Positions 21,474 through 29,717 of a stretch of DNA of 64,000 nucleotides are shown here, one piece after another; position 1 is the first letter of the stretch, and every line of letters begins with the position of its first letter. The position numbers and the translations under genes were made by a program. This DNA comes from Myxococcales bacterium. Lineage in GTDB: Bacteria; Myxococcota; Myxococcia; Myxococcales; Myxococcaceae. The stretch lies in the NCBI GenBank assembly GCA_030681895.1, contig JAUXRI010000078.1, positions 1 to 64,000 on the forward strand. Direction: 5' to 3'. The notes under the pieces were generated by a model, which ran no database searches, was not told the DNA's origin, and was given only the letters and a program-made list of their open reading frames with translations.

Positions 21474-23042
21474 TTAGTCGCCGAACGCGTCGTCGATGCT
21501 CGTCTTGCTCGGAGCCTTCTTCGGCGCCGGCTTCGGCGTGGCGGCCGGAGCCTCTTCATCGCCGGCGCTCTCGCCCTTGAGGCTCGCGAGCGCTGCCTTG
21601 GCCCGCTGGTTCGCCGGATCGTTCTTCACCGACGCGCCGTACGCCGCCTTCGCCTTCTCGTCGTCACCGTTCGACTCGTACTGCTTGCCGACGAGGAAGT
21701 AGAGGTTGCCGAGGTGCTTGCGAATCTCGCTGCCGTACTTGCCCCAGCCGCTCGAGAGCTGCTCGTCGAGGGCGAGCGCCTTGGTGAACTCCTTGATCGC
21801 CACGGTGCCATTGTTCGAGATGAGCGCTTCCTGGCCCGCGTCGTACGCCGAGATGAACTTCAGCAGCTTGTCCGAGAGCTCTTTGTCTCCCGCCGACTTG
21901 GCGAGCTCGAGGGAGCCTTCCGCGTTGCCTCGCTCGTAGGGGGCGAGCACCTGGGAGCGCTTGCCGCCAGCCTTCGGGTCGCTGTCTTCGTCGTCGGTCG
22001 ACGCAGCGGCGGCGCCCTTGGCAGCGCGCCTGGCGGCGAGCGCGACCCGGTTGACTGCAGGTGCGGCGCGCGCCGGAGCGACGGACGGGGCGGCACCTGG
22101 CACCGACTTCACCGTCGTCGGCCCATCGTCGATCGAAGGCTCTTCAGCGACAGGCGCTTCCTCGACGACTTCGCGCTTCGCCGGAGCGACGACGATCTTT
22201 CCAACCGCCTGCTTGCGCTTGAGCGCCTCGGAGATGGCGTCGGTGGGGGCCTCGGCCGACGCGACGATGGCCTTCGTGTTCTTCTCAGGAGCCGCAGCGG
22301 TGGACGTCCCCGTCGCCATGCGGATGAGCGCGAAGGCGAGCACCGCCGCGAGACCAAAGCCAACGGCGCCAGCAAACACCGCGATCTTCACCATGCGGTT
22401 GGAGCTGACGGGGCGAACCTGGCTGCTGGTGCTGCTGTGCGCGGCCGGGCGCGCGACCACGGCGGTCGGCACGCGGGCCTTGCCAGTCGACGACGCAGCA
22501 GGCTTCTCGCCCTTCTGCATGGGGCCGCGCAGGCGGAGGAGCGCGTTGCCGAGGGCGAGCGTGTCGCCGATCTTCACCTCGACCTCGCTCGCGATGCGGG
22601 TCTTGTTCACGAACGACCCATTCTGCGAGCCGAGATCTTTCACGAAGAACTGGTCGCCGATGCGGCGAATCTGCGCGTGCCGGCGGGAGATCGACGGGTG
22701 CTGGAGCCTCAGGTCAGAGACCGAGGCGCGACCGACGACGACCGTGCCCTGCTTGCACTCGAGCAGCTGGCCTGCGCCCGGGCCGCGCTCCACGTAGAGG
22801 AAGGCCGGCTTGTATTGCTGTTCGCCCATGCCGTAGTGCGCCTGCATTTCCTGGTCTGACTTCTCGGTATCGTAGATGGCCGTTGGAATCGCTTCTTCTG
22901 CCTTCTTCAAGGGCCGCCTCGCTCCGGTGGTGCTGCTGGGGTACTGGGGAACCCGCTGCGGGCGGGGATCGTCGGCTCGAAGAATGTTCTCCTCGGAGAT
23001 CGGAAAGTCGTCTCCGTCAGAACGTTTGGGGTGCGGCGGCAT
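21474..23042 (-). CDS. FHA-domain membrane protein with C-terminal helical repeats
   Basis: 522 residues. The FHA domain (about 80-172) keeps the phospho-Thr-binding pattern: GRASVSDL, SISRRHAQI and GSQNGSFVN. One membrane helix lies at about 219-241, then an Ala/Pro/Glu-rich linker. A TPR-like region follows (about 375-490), and the protein ends in SIDDAFGD. FHA domains read Ser/Thr-kinase phosphorylation, which is abundant in myxobacteria, and the helix puts the FHA part in the cytoplasm with repeats outside. Partner kinase unknown. Start ATG 23042; divergent from cysS. Confidence 0.87.
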   Translation of the reverse strand: MPPHPKRSDGDDFPISEENILRADDPRPQRVPQYPSSTTGARRPLKKAEEAIPTAIYDTEKSDQEMQAHYGMGEQQYKPAFLYVERGPGAGQLLECKQGTVVVGRASVSDLRLQHPSISRRHAQIRRIGDQFFVKDLGSQNGSFVNKTRIASEVEVKIGDTLALGNALLRLRGPMQKGEKPAASSTGKARVPTAVVARPAAHSSTSSQVRPVSSNRMVKIAVFAGAVGFGLAAVLAFALIRMATGTSTAAAPEKNTKAIVASAEAPTDAISEALKRKQAVGKIVVAPAKREVVEEAPVAEEPSIDDGPTTVKSVPGAAPSVAPARAAPAVNRVALAARRAAKGAAAASTDDEDSDPKAGGKRSQVLAPYERGNAEGSLELAKSAGDKELSDKLLKFISAYDAGQEALISNNGTVAIKEFTKALALDEQLSSGWGKYGSEIRKHLGNLYFLVGKQYESNGDDEKAKAAYGASVKNDPANQRAKAALASLKGESAGDEEAPAATPKPAPKKAPSKTSIDDAFGD

Positions 23043-23126
23043 GTGAACTCCAGAAGACAGTGTTCAGGCTGACGAGGTATCGCACATCTGACACCATGAG
23101 TTTCCTCCAGGTAAAGTCCCCACCCC

Positions 23127-24614
23127 ATGGCGCCTCCAGACATCCGCATTTTCAACACGATGCAGCAGACGAAGGTTCCGCTGGCCCCGCTCAACCCCGG
23201 GAAAATCGGCATCTACGTCTGCGGCCCGACCGTCTACTCCTTCGTTCACATCGGCAACGCCCGCACCTTCACCTCCTTCGACACCATCGTGCGGTACCTG
23301 CGCTTTCGCGGCTTCGAGGTCCGCTATGTGCGCAACTACACGGACGTCGACGACAAGATCATCAAGGCGGCGCACGAGTCGGGTGAAGACCCGATCGCGC
23401 TGGCGGCGCGCTTCATTCGCGAGTTCGAGATCGACGCGAAGGCGTTGCACCTGCTCCAGCCCGACGTGTCGCCGAAGGTGTCCGAGACGATTCCCGAGAT
23501 CGTCACGATCATCGAGAAGCTGATCGCGCGCGGCGCCGCCTACGCCGCCGGTGGAGACGTCTACTTCGAGGTGCGCAAGTACCCCGGCTACCTGAAGCTC
23601 TCGAAGAAGAACCTCGACGATCTCGTGTCAGGCGCCGGCGAGCGCGAGCTGGTGCTCGACTCGAAGAAGGACCCGATGGACTTCGCGCTGTGGAAGGCCG
23701 CGAAGCCTGGAGAGCCGTCGTGGGACTCTCCGTGGGGCAAGGGCCGGCCGGGCTGGCACATCGAGTGCTCGGCGATGAGCGAGAAGTACCTCGGAGAGAC
23801 CTTCGATCTGCACGGCGGCGGGCTCGATCTGATCTTCCCGCACCACGAGAACGAGATCGCCCAGTCGGAAGCGGCGAGCGGCAAGACGCTCTGCAATTGC
23901 TGGATGCACGGCGGCTTCCTCGATCTCGAGGGCGCGAAGATGTCGAAGTCGCTCGGCAACGTGGTGCGGCTGCGTGACGCGCTCCAGCAGGTCGACCCCG
24001 AGGCGTTGCGGTTCTTCTTCCTCACCACGCACTACCGGCAGGCGCTCTCGTTCTCGGACAAGCAGCTCGCCGACGCCGAGACGCGCATGGAGTACTTCTA
24101 CGAGACGCTCAAGAAGGTCGACGAACGCGTCGACGGGAAGGACTTCGGCCAGGGCGCGCTCCACGGAGAGCCCGACCGCTTCCTGCGCGAGCTCGACGAG
24201 GCGATGGCCGACGACTTCAACTTCCCCGGCGCCATCGGCGCGCTGTCGGGCCTCTTCAACGAGCTCAACCAGCTCACCGACAAGCCGCCCGTGAAGGACA
24301 AGGCGATGGTGGGGCGCACGCTGCTCGCGCTTCGTGAGGTGGCGAAGAAGGCCTCGCTCGCGCTGGGGCTCTTCGAAGACACGCCGTCAGAGTGGCTGCT
24401 CCGCCGCCGCGATCGGCAGGTCGTTCGGTTTGGCATCGACGTCGCGAAGATCGACGCGGCGATCGGCGCGCGTCACGACGCCCGCGCGAAGAAGACGCCT
24501 GAGGGCTTCAAGGAAGCCGATCAGATCCGCGCCGACTTGAAGGCGATGCGCGTCGAGATCATGGACACGCCGGCAGGCACCAGCTGGAAGGTGCTCAACC
24601 TCGGCGCCGACTGA
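23127..24614 (+). CDS. cysS: Cysteinyl-tRNA synthetase
   Basis: 495 residues, slightly longer than the usual ~460. Class I signature HIGNA (41-45) and KMSKS (271-275) are intact. Zinc ligands fit Cys32 (VCGPTVY), Cys214 (HIECSAM) and His239 with Glu243 (FPHHENE). It charges tRNA-Cys using ATP. The C-terminal ~100 residues form the anticodon-binding part. The stop is 12 bases from the convergent protease gene, with no visible terminator. Confidence 0.97.
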   Translation: MAPPDIRIFNTMQQTKVPLAPLNPGKIGIYVCGPTVYSFVHIGNARTFTSFDTIVRYLRFRGFEVRYVRNYTDVDDKIIKAAHESGEDPIALAARFIREFEIDAKALHLLQPDVSPKVSETIPEIVTIIEKLIARGAAYAAGGDVYFEVRKYPGYLKLSKKNLDDLVSGAGERELVLDSKKDPMDFALWKAAKPGEPSWDSPWGKGRPGWHIECSAMSEKYLGETFDLHGGGLDLIFPHHENEIAQSEAASGKTLCNCWMHGGFLDLEGAKMSKSLGNVVRLRDALQQVDPEALRFFFLTTHYRQALSFSDKQLADAETRMEYFYETLKKVDERVDGKDFGQGALHGEPDRFLRELDEAMADDFNFPGAIGALSGLFNELNQLTDKPPVKDKAMVGRTLLALREVAKKASLALGLFEDTPSEWLLRRRDRQVVRFGIDVAKIDAAIGARHDARAKKTPEGFKEADQIRADLKAMRVEIMDTPAGTSWKVLNLGAD

Positions 24615-24626
24615 AGCAACGCCGGC

Positions 24627-26072
24627 TCAGCGAACCGAGCGGCGTCGCAGGCTCAACAGCCCGAGGAGCGAGATCAGCGAGAGGCCACCGAGGCTGCTGC
24701 AGCCGGTCTGCGCGACAGGTCCGGCGATCGACGCCTTCGGGAGCAGGATCTGCGGCTTGGGCGGCTCCTGGCAGAAGCGGAATCCGTTCCACCCGTTGGC
24801 GCACGCGTAGTTCGCCGGGCAGTCGCCCATGTTGCGGCAGGTGAGCTGGCAGATCGAGTCGCCTTCGGTCGCGCCGGTGCACACCGTGTCCATGCCGCAG
24901 TAGTTCTGGCCGATGCGGCAGAACGCTCCGGCGCCGAGCACCGGCAACTGCTTCTTGATGCAGAAGCCGCCCGTGCACTCGAAGCCCGTCGCGCAGTCGG
25001 TGGGCGCCGTGCAGGCCCGCGTGCAGTACGGCTGCAGGTTCTGTGGATCGTTGCGGCACTCGCGGTTGATGCACTGGGTCGCCATGGTGCAGGCCTGGCC
25101 CTCGGTGATGCAGTCAGGGTCGGGGTCGCCGCAGGTCGTCGTCGCGCACAGGCCGTTGGGGCCGCAGTCGGGACAGTCGGGGTCGACGCCGCCCTGGAGC
25201 ATCAGGCACACCGAGCTGCAGATGTTGTCCTTCGCGCAGACGCAGTCGAAGTCGGGCATCGCGCAGTTGGTGGCGCAGCGGCCGTCGCGATCGCACGACG
25301 GCGCTTCGTACATCGACAGGTACATCTGCACGAACGAGGTGAACGCGTCGACGCGGGTGTCAGCGCCGTAGGTGCAGGTCTGTGAGGTGGTGAAGCTGTG
25401 CACGCCGACCTGCCGCTCGACGCCATCGGGGAACGTGTAGAAGGTCGGGCCGCCGGAGTCGCCCTGGCAGATGCCCTTCGACTGGTTGTCGCCCATGAAG
25501 ATGAGCTGGGAGGTGAGCTGCGCGACCGTCAGCGCGACCTGCCGCCGGGTGCCGCTGCCGTTCCCCGGAGTCGTATTCCCATAGCCGAGCGCCCGGAGCG
25601 GCCTGCCCTGCGTGCCCTGCATGGTCTGGTTGTTCCACGGCTTGGGGTTCACGTTCGTGGGCGCGCGCTCGAGGAGAATGATCGCGATGTCGTTGCGCAA
25701 GTCCTGACCGTTGGGGTTCCAGCCCGGGTGCGTGTTCCAGCGCAGCGCGCGGTAGGTGTTCGTGCCGAACTGAATCTGCGAGTCGACCGGGGCGTTGTGG
25801 GCCAACACGGAGCGGGCGCTGTCGACGCAGTGGGCCGCCGTGAGGAGCGTGCGCGAGCCGATGAGCGTGGCGCTGCAGATGCCCATCTGGCCGCTCGTCT
25901 CGGTCATGATCAGCTGAAAGACGTTGTTGTCCGTCGTGGGCGCGACGGTGCCACCGACGATGGCCCCGCGCTGCGAGTCGACGGGAGCACCTTCTGAGGA
26001 GGCCCCGTCTTCGAGCCCGCAACCGAGCAGGGCACCGACGACGAAGAGTGAAACGGAGAGACGAAGGTTCAT
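24627..26072 (-). CDS. Secreted trypsin-like serine protease with Cys-rich region and MYXO-CTERM-like tail
   Basis: 481 residues. The ATG at 26072 overlaps the upstream protease stop as ATGA. Lipobox-like GALLGC at 15-20. The peptidase S1 domain starts after an IVGGT activation site, with triad residues in LLTAAHC, NDIAIILL and GDSGGP. A Cys-rich region follows (spaced C-x-C pairs such as CDRDGRCATNC). The end is GCSSLGG, a hydrophobic helix and RRR, matching the MYXO-CTERM sorting pattern processed in myxobacteria. A surface-attached or released predatory or developmental protease is likely. It forms an operon with its paralogue upstream. Confidence 0.92.
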   Translation of the reverse strand: MNLRLSVSLFVVGALLGCGLEDGASSEGAPVDSQRGAIVGGTVAPTTDNNVFQLIMTETSGQMGICSATLIGSRTLLTAAHCVDSARSVLAHNAPVDSQIQFGTNTYRALRWNTHPGWNPNGQDLRNDIAIILLERAPTNVNPKPWNNQTMQGTQGRPLRALGYGNTTPGNGSGTRRQVALTVAQLTSQLIFMGDNQSKGICQGDSGGPTFYTFPDGVERQVGVHSFTTSQTCTYGADTRVDAFTSFVQMYLSMYEAPSCDRDGRCATNCAMPDFDCVCAKDNICSSVCLMLQGGVDPDCPDCGPNGLCATTTCGDPDPDCITEGQACTMATQCINRECRNDPQNLQPYCTRACTAPTDCATGFECTGGFCIKKQLPVLGAGAFCRIGQNYCGMDTVCTGATEGDSICQLTCRNMGDCPANYACANGWNGFRFCQEPPKPQILLPKASIAGPVAQTGCSSLGGLSLISLLGLLSLRRRSVR

Positions 26073-27511
26073 GGAGAGACCCGGCGACGACGGAACACCG
26101 GGACCATCAGCACGAGCGCCGCCAACAGTCCACCGGGTGCTGACGAGCAGCCCTTCGCGACCACGCCGAGACTGGGCTGCACGCCGGTCAGAATCTTCGG
26201 CTTGAAGTCGATGTTGAAGGGCCGGCAATACCGCCCGCCCATCGTGCCGCCTTCACACGCGGAGCCGTCGCCGCAGTCGGCCGTCACGCTGCACGGAGTC
26301 ACACAGCGCGTGATGCCGTTCTGCGGGCCGTTGCAGGTGCTGGTGACGCAGAAGTCGAGCAGGGCGGTGCACGAGTCGAGGAGACGGCGCTCCGGGCGCA
26401 GGGGAATGCGGCACGCGCCGTCGTTGCACTCCATCGACGCGGGGCAATCGGTCTTCTGCGCGCACGGGCGGCTGCAGTACGTGTCGGTGTTCTGCGAGTC
26501 GTTCACGCACGTGCGGCCCCGGCACTGGGTCGCGGCCGAGCAGAGCCCGCCTTCGTTGACGCAGTCGGGGTCCGGGCGAGGGCACTCGTTGATGGAGCAG
26601 ATCGCGTTGGTGCCGCAGTCCTTCGGGCAGTCGGTGTCGGTCGAGAGATCGATGCACTCGGCGGTGCACTGGCCATCGGTCGCGCAGGCACAGTCCTGAT
26701 CGACGACCGCGCAGCCCGGCTTGCACAACCCGTCGAGCTCGCAGGTCGGCTCTTCCCATCGGCCCATCGTCTGGCGAATCCACGGGAGCTGGGTATCGAC
26801 GCGCATGTCGACGCCGAACTGCTGGCAGCCCTGATCGCCGTAGCTCACGACGCCGATGAGCCGCTCCGAGGTCTCTCCCGGGAACACCATGAAGCCTGGC
26901 CCTCCGGAGTCGCCCTGGCACGTCTGCTTGCCCATGCCGCCGGACTCGAAGCTGGTGGACATGATGCGGCGGAGCGGGGTGCTGACCTCTCGTTTGGTGC
27001 CGCCGCCGCTCTGGGTCGTGCCGTCCGTCACGCCGAAGCCCGAGTGACGGACCTGAATACCAAGGAGCGAGCTCACCATCGGCGAGTCGTTCAAGCGGAG
27101 GACCGGGACCGTGGTGACGGCGCGCTCGAGCTGCAGCAGGCCGAAGTCGTTGCTCTGACCCGAGTACATCGGGTGGCGCGTCTGGCCCACCACCCGGACG
27201 ACCGAGGTCGGGCTCGCCGCGTAGGTACCGAACGCGACGGAGTAGGGCGCGTTCTGCCCCTGGGCGTAGATGCAGTGGGCCGCCGTCAGCACGGTCTTGG
27301 GCCCGATGAGGGAGCCGGTGCAATAGCTCGAGTAGCGGCCGCCGAAGCCGACCACGAGCGCGACGACCGCCGGGTCGCCCGTCGCCACGGTGCCGCCGAT
27401 GATCTGCTGGGATTGTTGCTCGGCGGCTTCAGCGCCTGAGAGGTCGACCTGGCCGCATGCACTCCCGAAGACGGCGCCGGCCAACACCGTGGAGAGGACT
27501 CGAGCCTTCAT
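26069..27511 (-). CDS. Secreted trypsin-like serine protease with MYXO-CTERM-like tail (first of pair)
   Basis: 480 residues, start ATG 27511. N-terminal export signal ending FGSAC, possibly lipidated. Activation site QIIGGTV, triad residues in LTAAHC, NDFGLLQL and QGDSGGP. The Cys-rich middle is closely paralogous to the downstream protein (CELDGLCKPGCAVVDQDCAC here). The tail is KGCSSAPGG, a hydrophobic helix and RRRR. Both genes share the same order of modules, so this is a tandem duplication. Proteolysis of prey, matrix or propeptides is inferred from the family and from its myxobacterial setting. Confidence 0.92.
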   Translation of the reverse strand: MKARVLSTVLAGAVFGSACGQVDLSGAEAAEQQSQQIIGGTVATGDPAVVALVVGFGGRYSSYCTGSLIGPKTVLTAAHCIYAQGQNAPYSVAFGTYAASPTSVVRVVGQTRHPMYSGQSNDFGLLQLERAVTTVPVLRLNDSPMVSSLLGIQVRHSGFGVTDGTTQSGGGTKREVSTPLRRIMSTSFESGGMGKQTCQGDSGGPGFMVFPGETSERLIGVVSYGDQGCQQFGVDMRVDTQLPWIRQTMGRWEEPTCELDGLCKPGCAVVDQDCACATDGQCTAECIDLSTDTDCPKDCGTNAICSINECPRPDPDCVNEGGLCSAATQCRGRTCVNDSQNTDTYCSRPCAQKTDCPASMECNDGACRIPLRPERRLLDSCTALLDFCVTSTCNGPQNGITRCVTPCSVTADCGDGSACEGGTMGGRYCRPFNIDFKPKILTGVQPSLGVVAKGCSSAPGGLLAALVLMVPVFRRRRVSP

Positions 27512-27744
27512 GTCGACTGCTCCCTTTGCTGCAACTCACTGCGTGTGCGTACTGGTGCGCGCCCTGAGCAAGGTGTGTGCCCGGGTATTTTGTTTCAAAG
27601 TCCGGCAGGTTGCGCGGGGTGACTGACGAGGGTTCCGACACCATCGTCCTGATCTGACTGGGATCGCGACAGTCCTTGCTCCAGCCCCCGAGGGCTCAAC
27701 TGTCAGATGTCCTGACGGTTCTTTTGGCGGGGCCTCGCGCAGTT

Positions 27745-27754
27745 CTAGCGCTAG
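27745..27754. promoter_or_regulatory. Perfect palindrome CTAGCGCTAG before the ssnA-like gene
   Basis: A 10-base perfect palindrome ends 13 bases before the GTG start at 27768, in a place where a ribosome-binding site is missing. A short GTCAG/CTGAC inverted repeat lies at 27702-27716. Either may be regulatory; both are short enough to occur by chance. Confidence 0.25.
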
Positions 27755-27767
27755 CCTCGCGCGCCCT

Positions 27768-29036
27768 GTGACGACCCTCCTCAAAGGCGCCACGCTGATC
27801 GAGATCGAGCCGCCGTCGGTCGAGCGTGCTGACCTTCGCATCGACAAAGGCAAAATCGTCGCGCGCGGCGCATCGCTCGAGCCCCTTCCCTCCGAAGAGG
27901 TGACCGAGCTGAACGGTCGCCTGGTGATGCCGGGCCTGGTGAGCGCCCATCACCACCTTCATGCGGGGCTCGCGCGCGGCCTGCCGCGCGGCGTGGGGTT
28001 CACCGAGGGCCTGGCGTTGCTCGAGCAGATCGAAGGCGCGCTCAGCCTCGACGACGTGCAGGCGGCGGCCGCGGTTGGCGGGCTCGAAGGCCTGTGCGCG
28101 GGAACGACGACCGTGTTCGCGCTGCATGCGTCTCCGAAGGTGGTGCCGGGCTCGATGGGCCGGCTGGCGCACGGACTCAACGACACGGGCATCCGCGGTG
28201 TGCTCGCCTATGAGATCTCCGATCGCGCGGGGATCGTGAGCCGGGAAGAAGCGCTCGAAGAAGTCACGGGCTTCATCAGTCGGGCGCGCGGCCGGTTCCG
28301 TGGCGCCGTCGGGCTCGCACACCTCGGCCACACCTCCGACGAGGCGCTCGCTGCGGTGAAGGCGGTCGCGACCGGCAGCGGCGCGCTGAGTCTGATCAAC
28401 GTCGCCGAAGACCCGCGCGAAGAGACCCAGAGCCTCGAGCGCTTCGGTGCTGCTCCGCTCGAGCGGTTGTTCGCCAAGGAGCTCATTGGAGAGAAGACGG
28501 TCATCTCGCAGGCGGTGCACTTCTCGTGGCCGCAGCTGTCCGAGCTCCTGACACGAGGCGCGTGGGTGGTGCACGCGGGCCGAAGCAACATGAACGGGCA
28601 GACGGGCCTGGCGACGCCGTCGAAGTTCGGAGTCCGGGCGTGCCTCGGCACCGACGTGATGAGCCTCGACACGCTCGCCGAGGCGCAGGTGGCGTCGCTG
28701 CGAACCCGCGACGCTGGTCAGCCCATCGACATCCTCCGCTTCATCGCCAACGGCCATCGCCTCGCGTCGGCCGCCTTCGGCCAGACGATCGGTCCGCTGC
28801 GGGAAGACGCCGTCGCCGATCTCGTGGTGCTCGACTACCAGCCGCCGACGCCGCTCACCTCGGAGTCGCTGTCGTCGCACCTGCTCCACGGCATGGCCTC
28901 GCAGCACGTCGAGTCGGTGATGGTCGACGGCATGTGGCGGTTGTGGAAGCGCAAGCCGCTGTCGGTCGACGTCGCCGAGCTCGCGCGCACCAGCCGCGAA
29001 GCCGCCGCTGCGGTCTGGGCTCGCCTGCCTCGCTGA
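27768..29036 (+). CDS. ssnA: SsnA-like amidohydrolase (putative selenium-metabolism aminohydrolase)
   Basis: 422 residues. It reads as an amidohydrolase of the SsnA type: HHH metal motif at 61-63, HASPKVVPGS (120-129), EISDRAGI, GRSNMNG (271-277), LGTD (293-296), RDAG, and DYQPPTPL (356-363), an order and wording like my recollection of Escherichia coli SsnA. SsnA genes are linked to selenium-dependent enzymes, but the reaction is unknown. Two metal-binding His of the family appear replaced (Asn211 in LINVAED, Gln248 in VISQAVHFS). The stop is 45 bases before a candidate selenoprotein gene. No ribosome-binding site is visible at the GTG start. Confidence 0.75.
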   Translation: MTTLLKGATLIEIEPPSVERADLRIDKGKIVARGASLEPLPSEEVTELNGRLVMPGLVSAHHHLHAGLARGLPRGVGFTEGLALLEQIEGALSLDDVQAAAAVGGLEGLCAGTTTVFALHASPKVVPGSMGRLAHGLNDTGIRGVLAYEISDRAGIVSREEALEEVTGFISRARGRFRGAVGLAHLGHTSDEALAAVKAVATGSGALSLINVAEDPREETQSLERFGAAPLERLFAKELIGEKTVISQAVHFSWPQLSELLTRGAWVVHAGRSNMNGQTGLATPSKFGVRACLGTDVMSLDTLAEAQVASLRTRDAGQPIDILRFIANGHRLASAAFGQTIGPLREDAVADLVVLDYQPPTPLTSESLSSHLLHGMASQHVESVMVDGMWRLWKRKPLSVDVAELARTSREAAAAVWARLPR

Positions 29037-29081
29037 CACTGCGAGTGGCGTTGTGTGGCGGCTCCGGTTAGCTCACCACCC

Positions 29082-29603
29082 ATGTTGACCGTCGCGCTCC
29101 TCGTGCTCGCTGCGTCGCCCGTCGTCGGAGACGTGGCGCCTGACTTCACCGTCAAGGACGTCAACGGGCGCGAGCTGACGCTCTCGAAGCTGGTGGAGCG
29201 CGGCCCCGTGGTGGTGGCCTTCTTCCCCAAAGCGTTCACCCCTGGCTGAACCCGCGAGTTCACCGCGTACCGGGACCGGTATGCCGACATCGAGAAGAAC
29301 AACGGAACGGTGATCGCGGTGTCAGGCGATGACGGCGCCAACTCGATCAAGTTCAAGGAGAGCCTCAAGGCGCCGTTCCCCTTCGTGAGCGACCCCGACG
29401 GAGCGCTCATGAAGGCCTTCGACGTGAAGTACCCGCTCGTCACCATCGCCAAGCGGGTCTCGTTCGTGATCGGTGCGGGCCGGAAAGTGCTGGCGATTCA
29501 GGAGGGCAGCGACGCGATCGATCCCTCCGCCGCGGTGACGTCGTGCAGTCTCGAGAAGCCCCGAGGGCTCCAGTTCCTGGTGGGCTCGAAGGACGGCGGC
29601 TGA
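29082..29603 (+). CDS. Candidate selenocysteine-containing peroxiredoxin (Bcp/AhpC-TSA family), exported
   Basis: 173 residues if the in-frame TGA at 29247-29249 is read as selenocysteine (codon 56). Thioredoxin-fold peroxiredoxin: VAPDFTVKDVNGRELTLSKL, then FFPKAFTPG-U-TREF, where the stop sits exactly at the peroxidatic Cys of the PKxxTPGCT motif. The frame stays open and peroxiredoxin-like to 29603 (VIAVSGDD, PFPFVSDPDG, Cys155 as possible resolving Cys). A hydrophobic N-terminus (1-16) suggests export. It would reduce peroxides. Without Sec insertion the product would be a useless 55-residue peptide. A point mutation or sequencing error (TGC to TGA) is the main alternative. Confidence 0.82.
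29247..29249 (+). other. In-frame TGA, candidate selenocysteine codon
   Basis: This TGA occupies the position of the catalytic Cys codon of the peroxiredoxin, between Gly (GGC) and Thr (ACC). Codons on both sides are in one open frame coding for a complete peroxiredoxin. Confidence 0.82.
29250..29284 (+). promoter_or_regulatory. Candidate bacterial SECIS hairpin
   Basis: Right after the TGA, bases 29265-29272 pair with 29277-29284 in an uninterrupted 8-bp stem (one G-U) closed by a four-base loop GGAC (29273-29276). Twenty-three bases lie between the TGA and the loop, and the loop starts with GG. Both match what is known of bacterial SECIS elements (loop about 16-37 bases after the UGA, a G in the first loop positions), which recruit SelB with Sec-tRNA. 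Confidence 0.75.
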
Positions 29604-29717
29604 ATCGATCGCTGCCGCGGTCCGTCAGTCGCGTCGCTTGACGCGTGCATCAGTGTGGGTTTGGGTGCGCGCGCTTCACGCCCGGGCCGGACCGGTCGTG
29701 CTCATCTGGAGTTCCTC

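Noticed and set aside
29055-29249. A short 64-residue protein ending at the TGA and a second frame starting at 29310
   Set aside because: Both are halves of one peroxiredoxin frame; the TGA is at the catalytic position and a SECIS-like hairpin follows, so one selenoprotein is the better reading.
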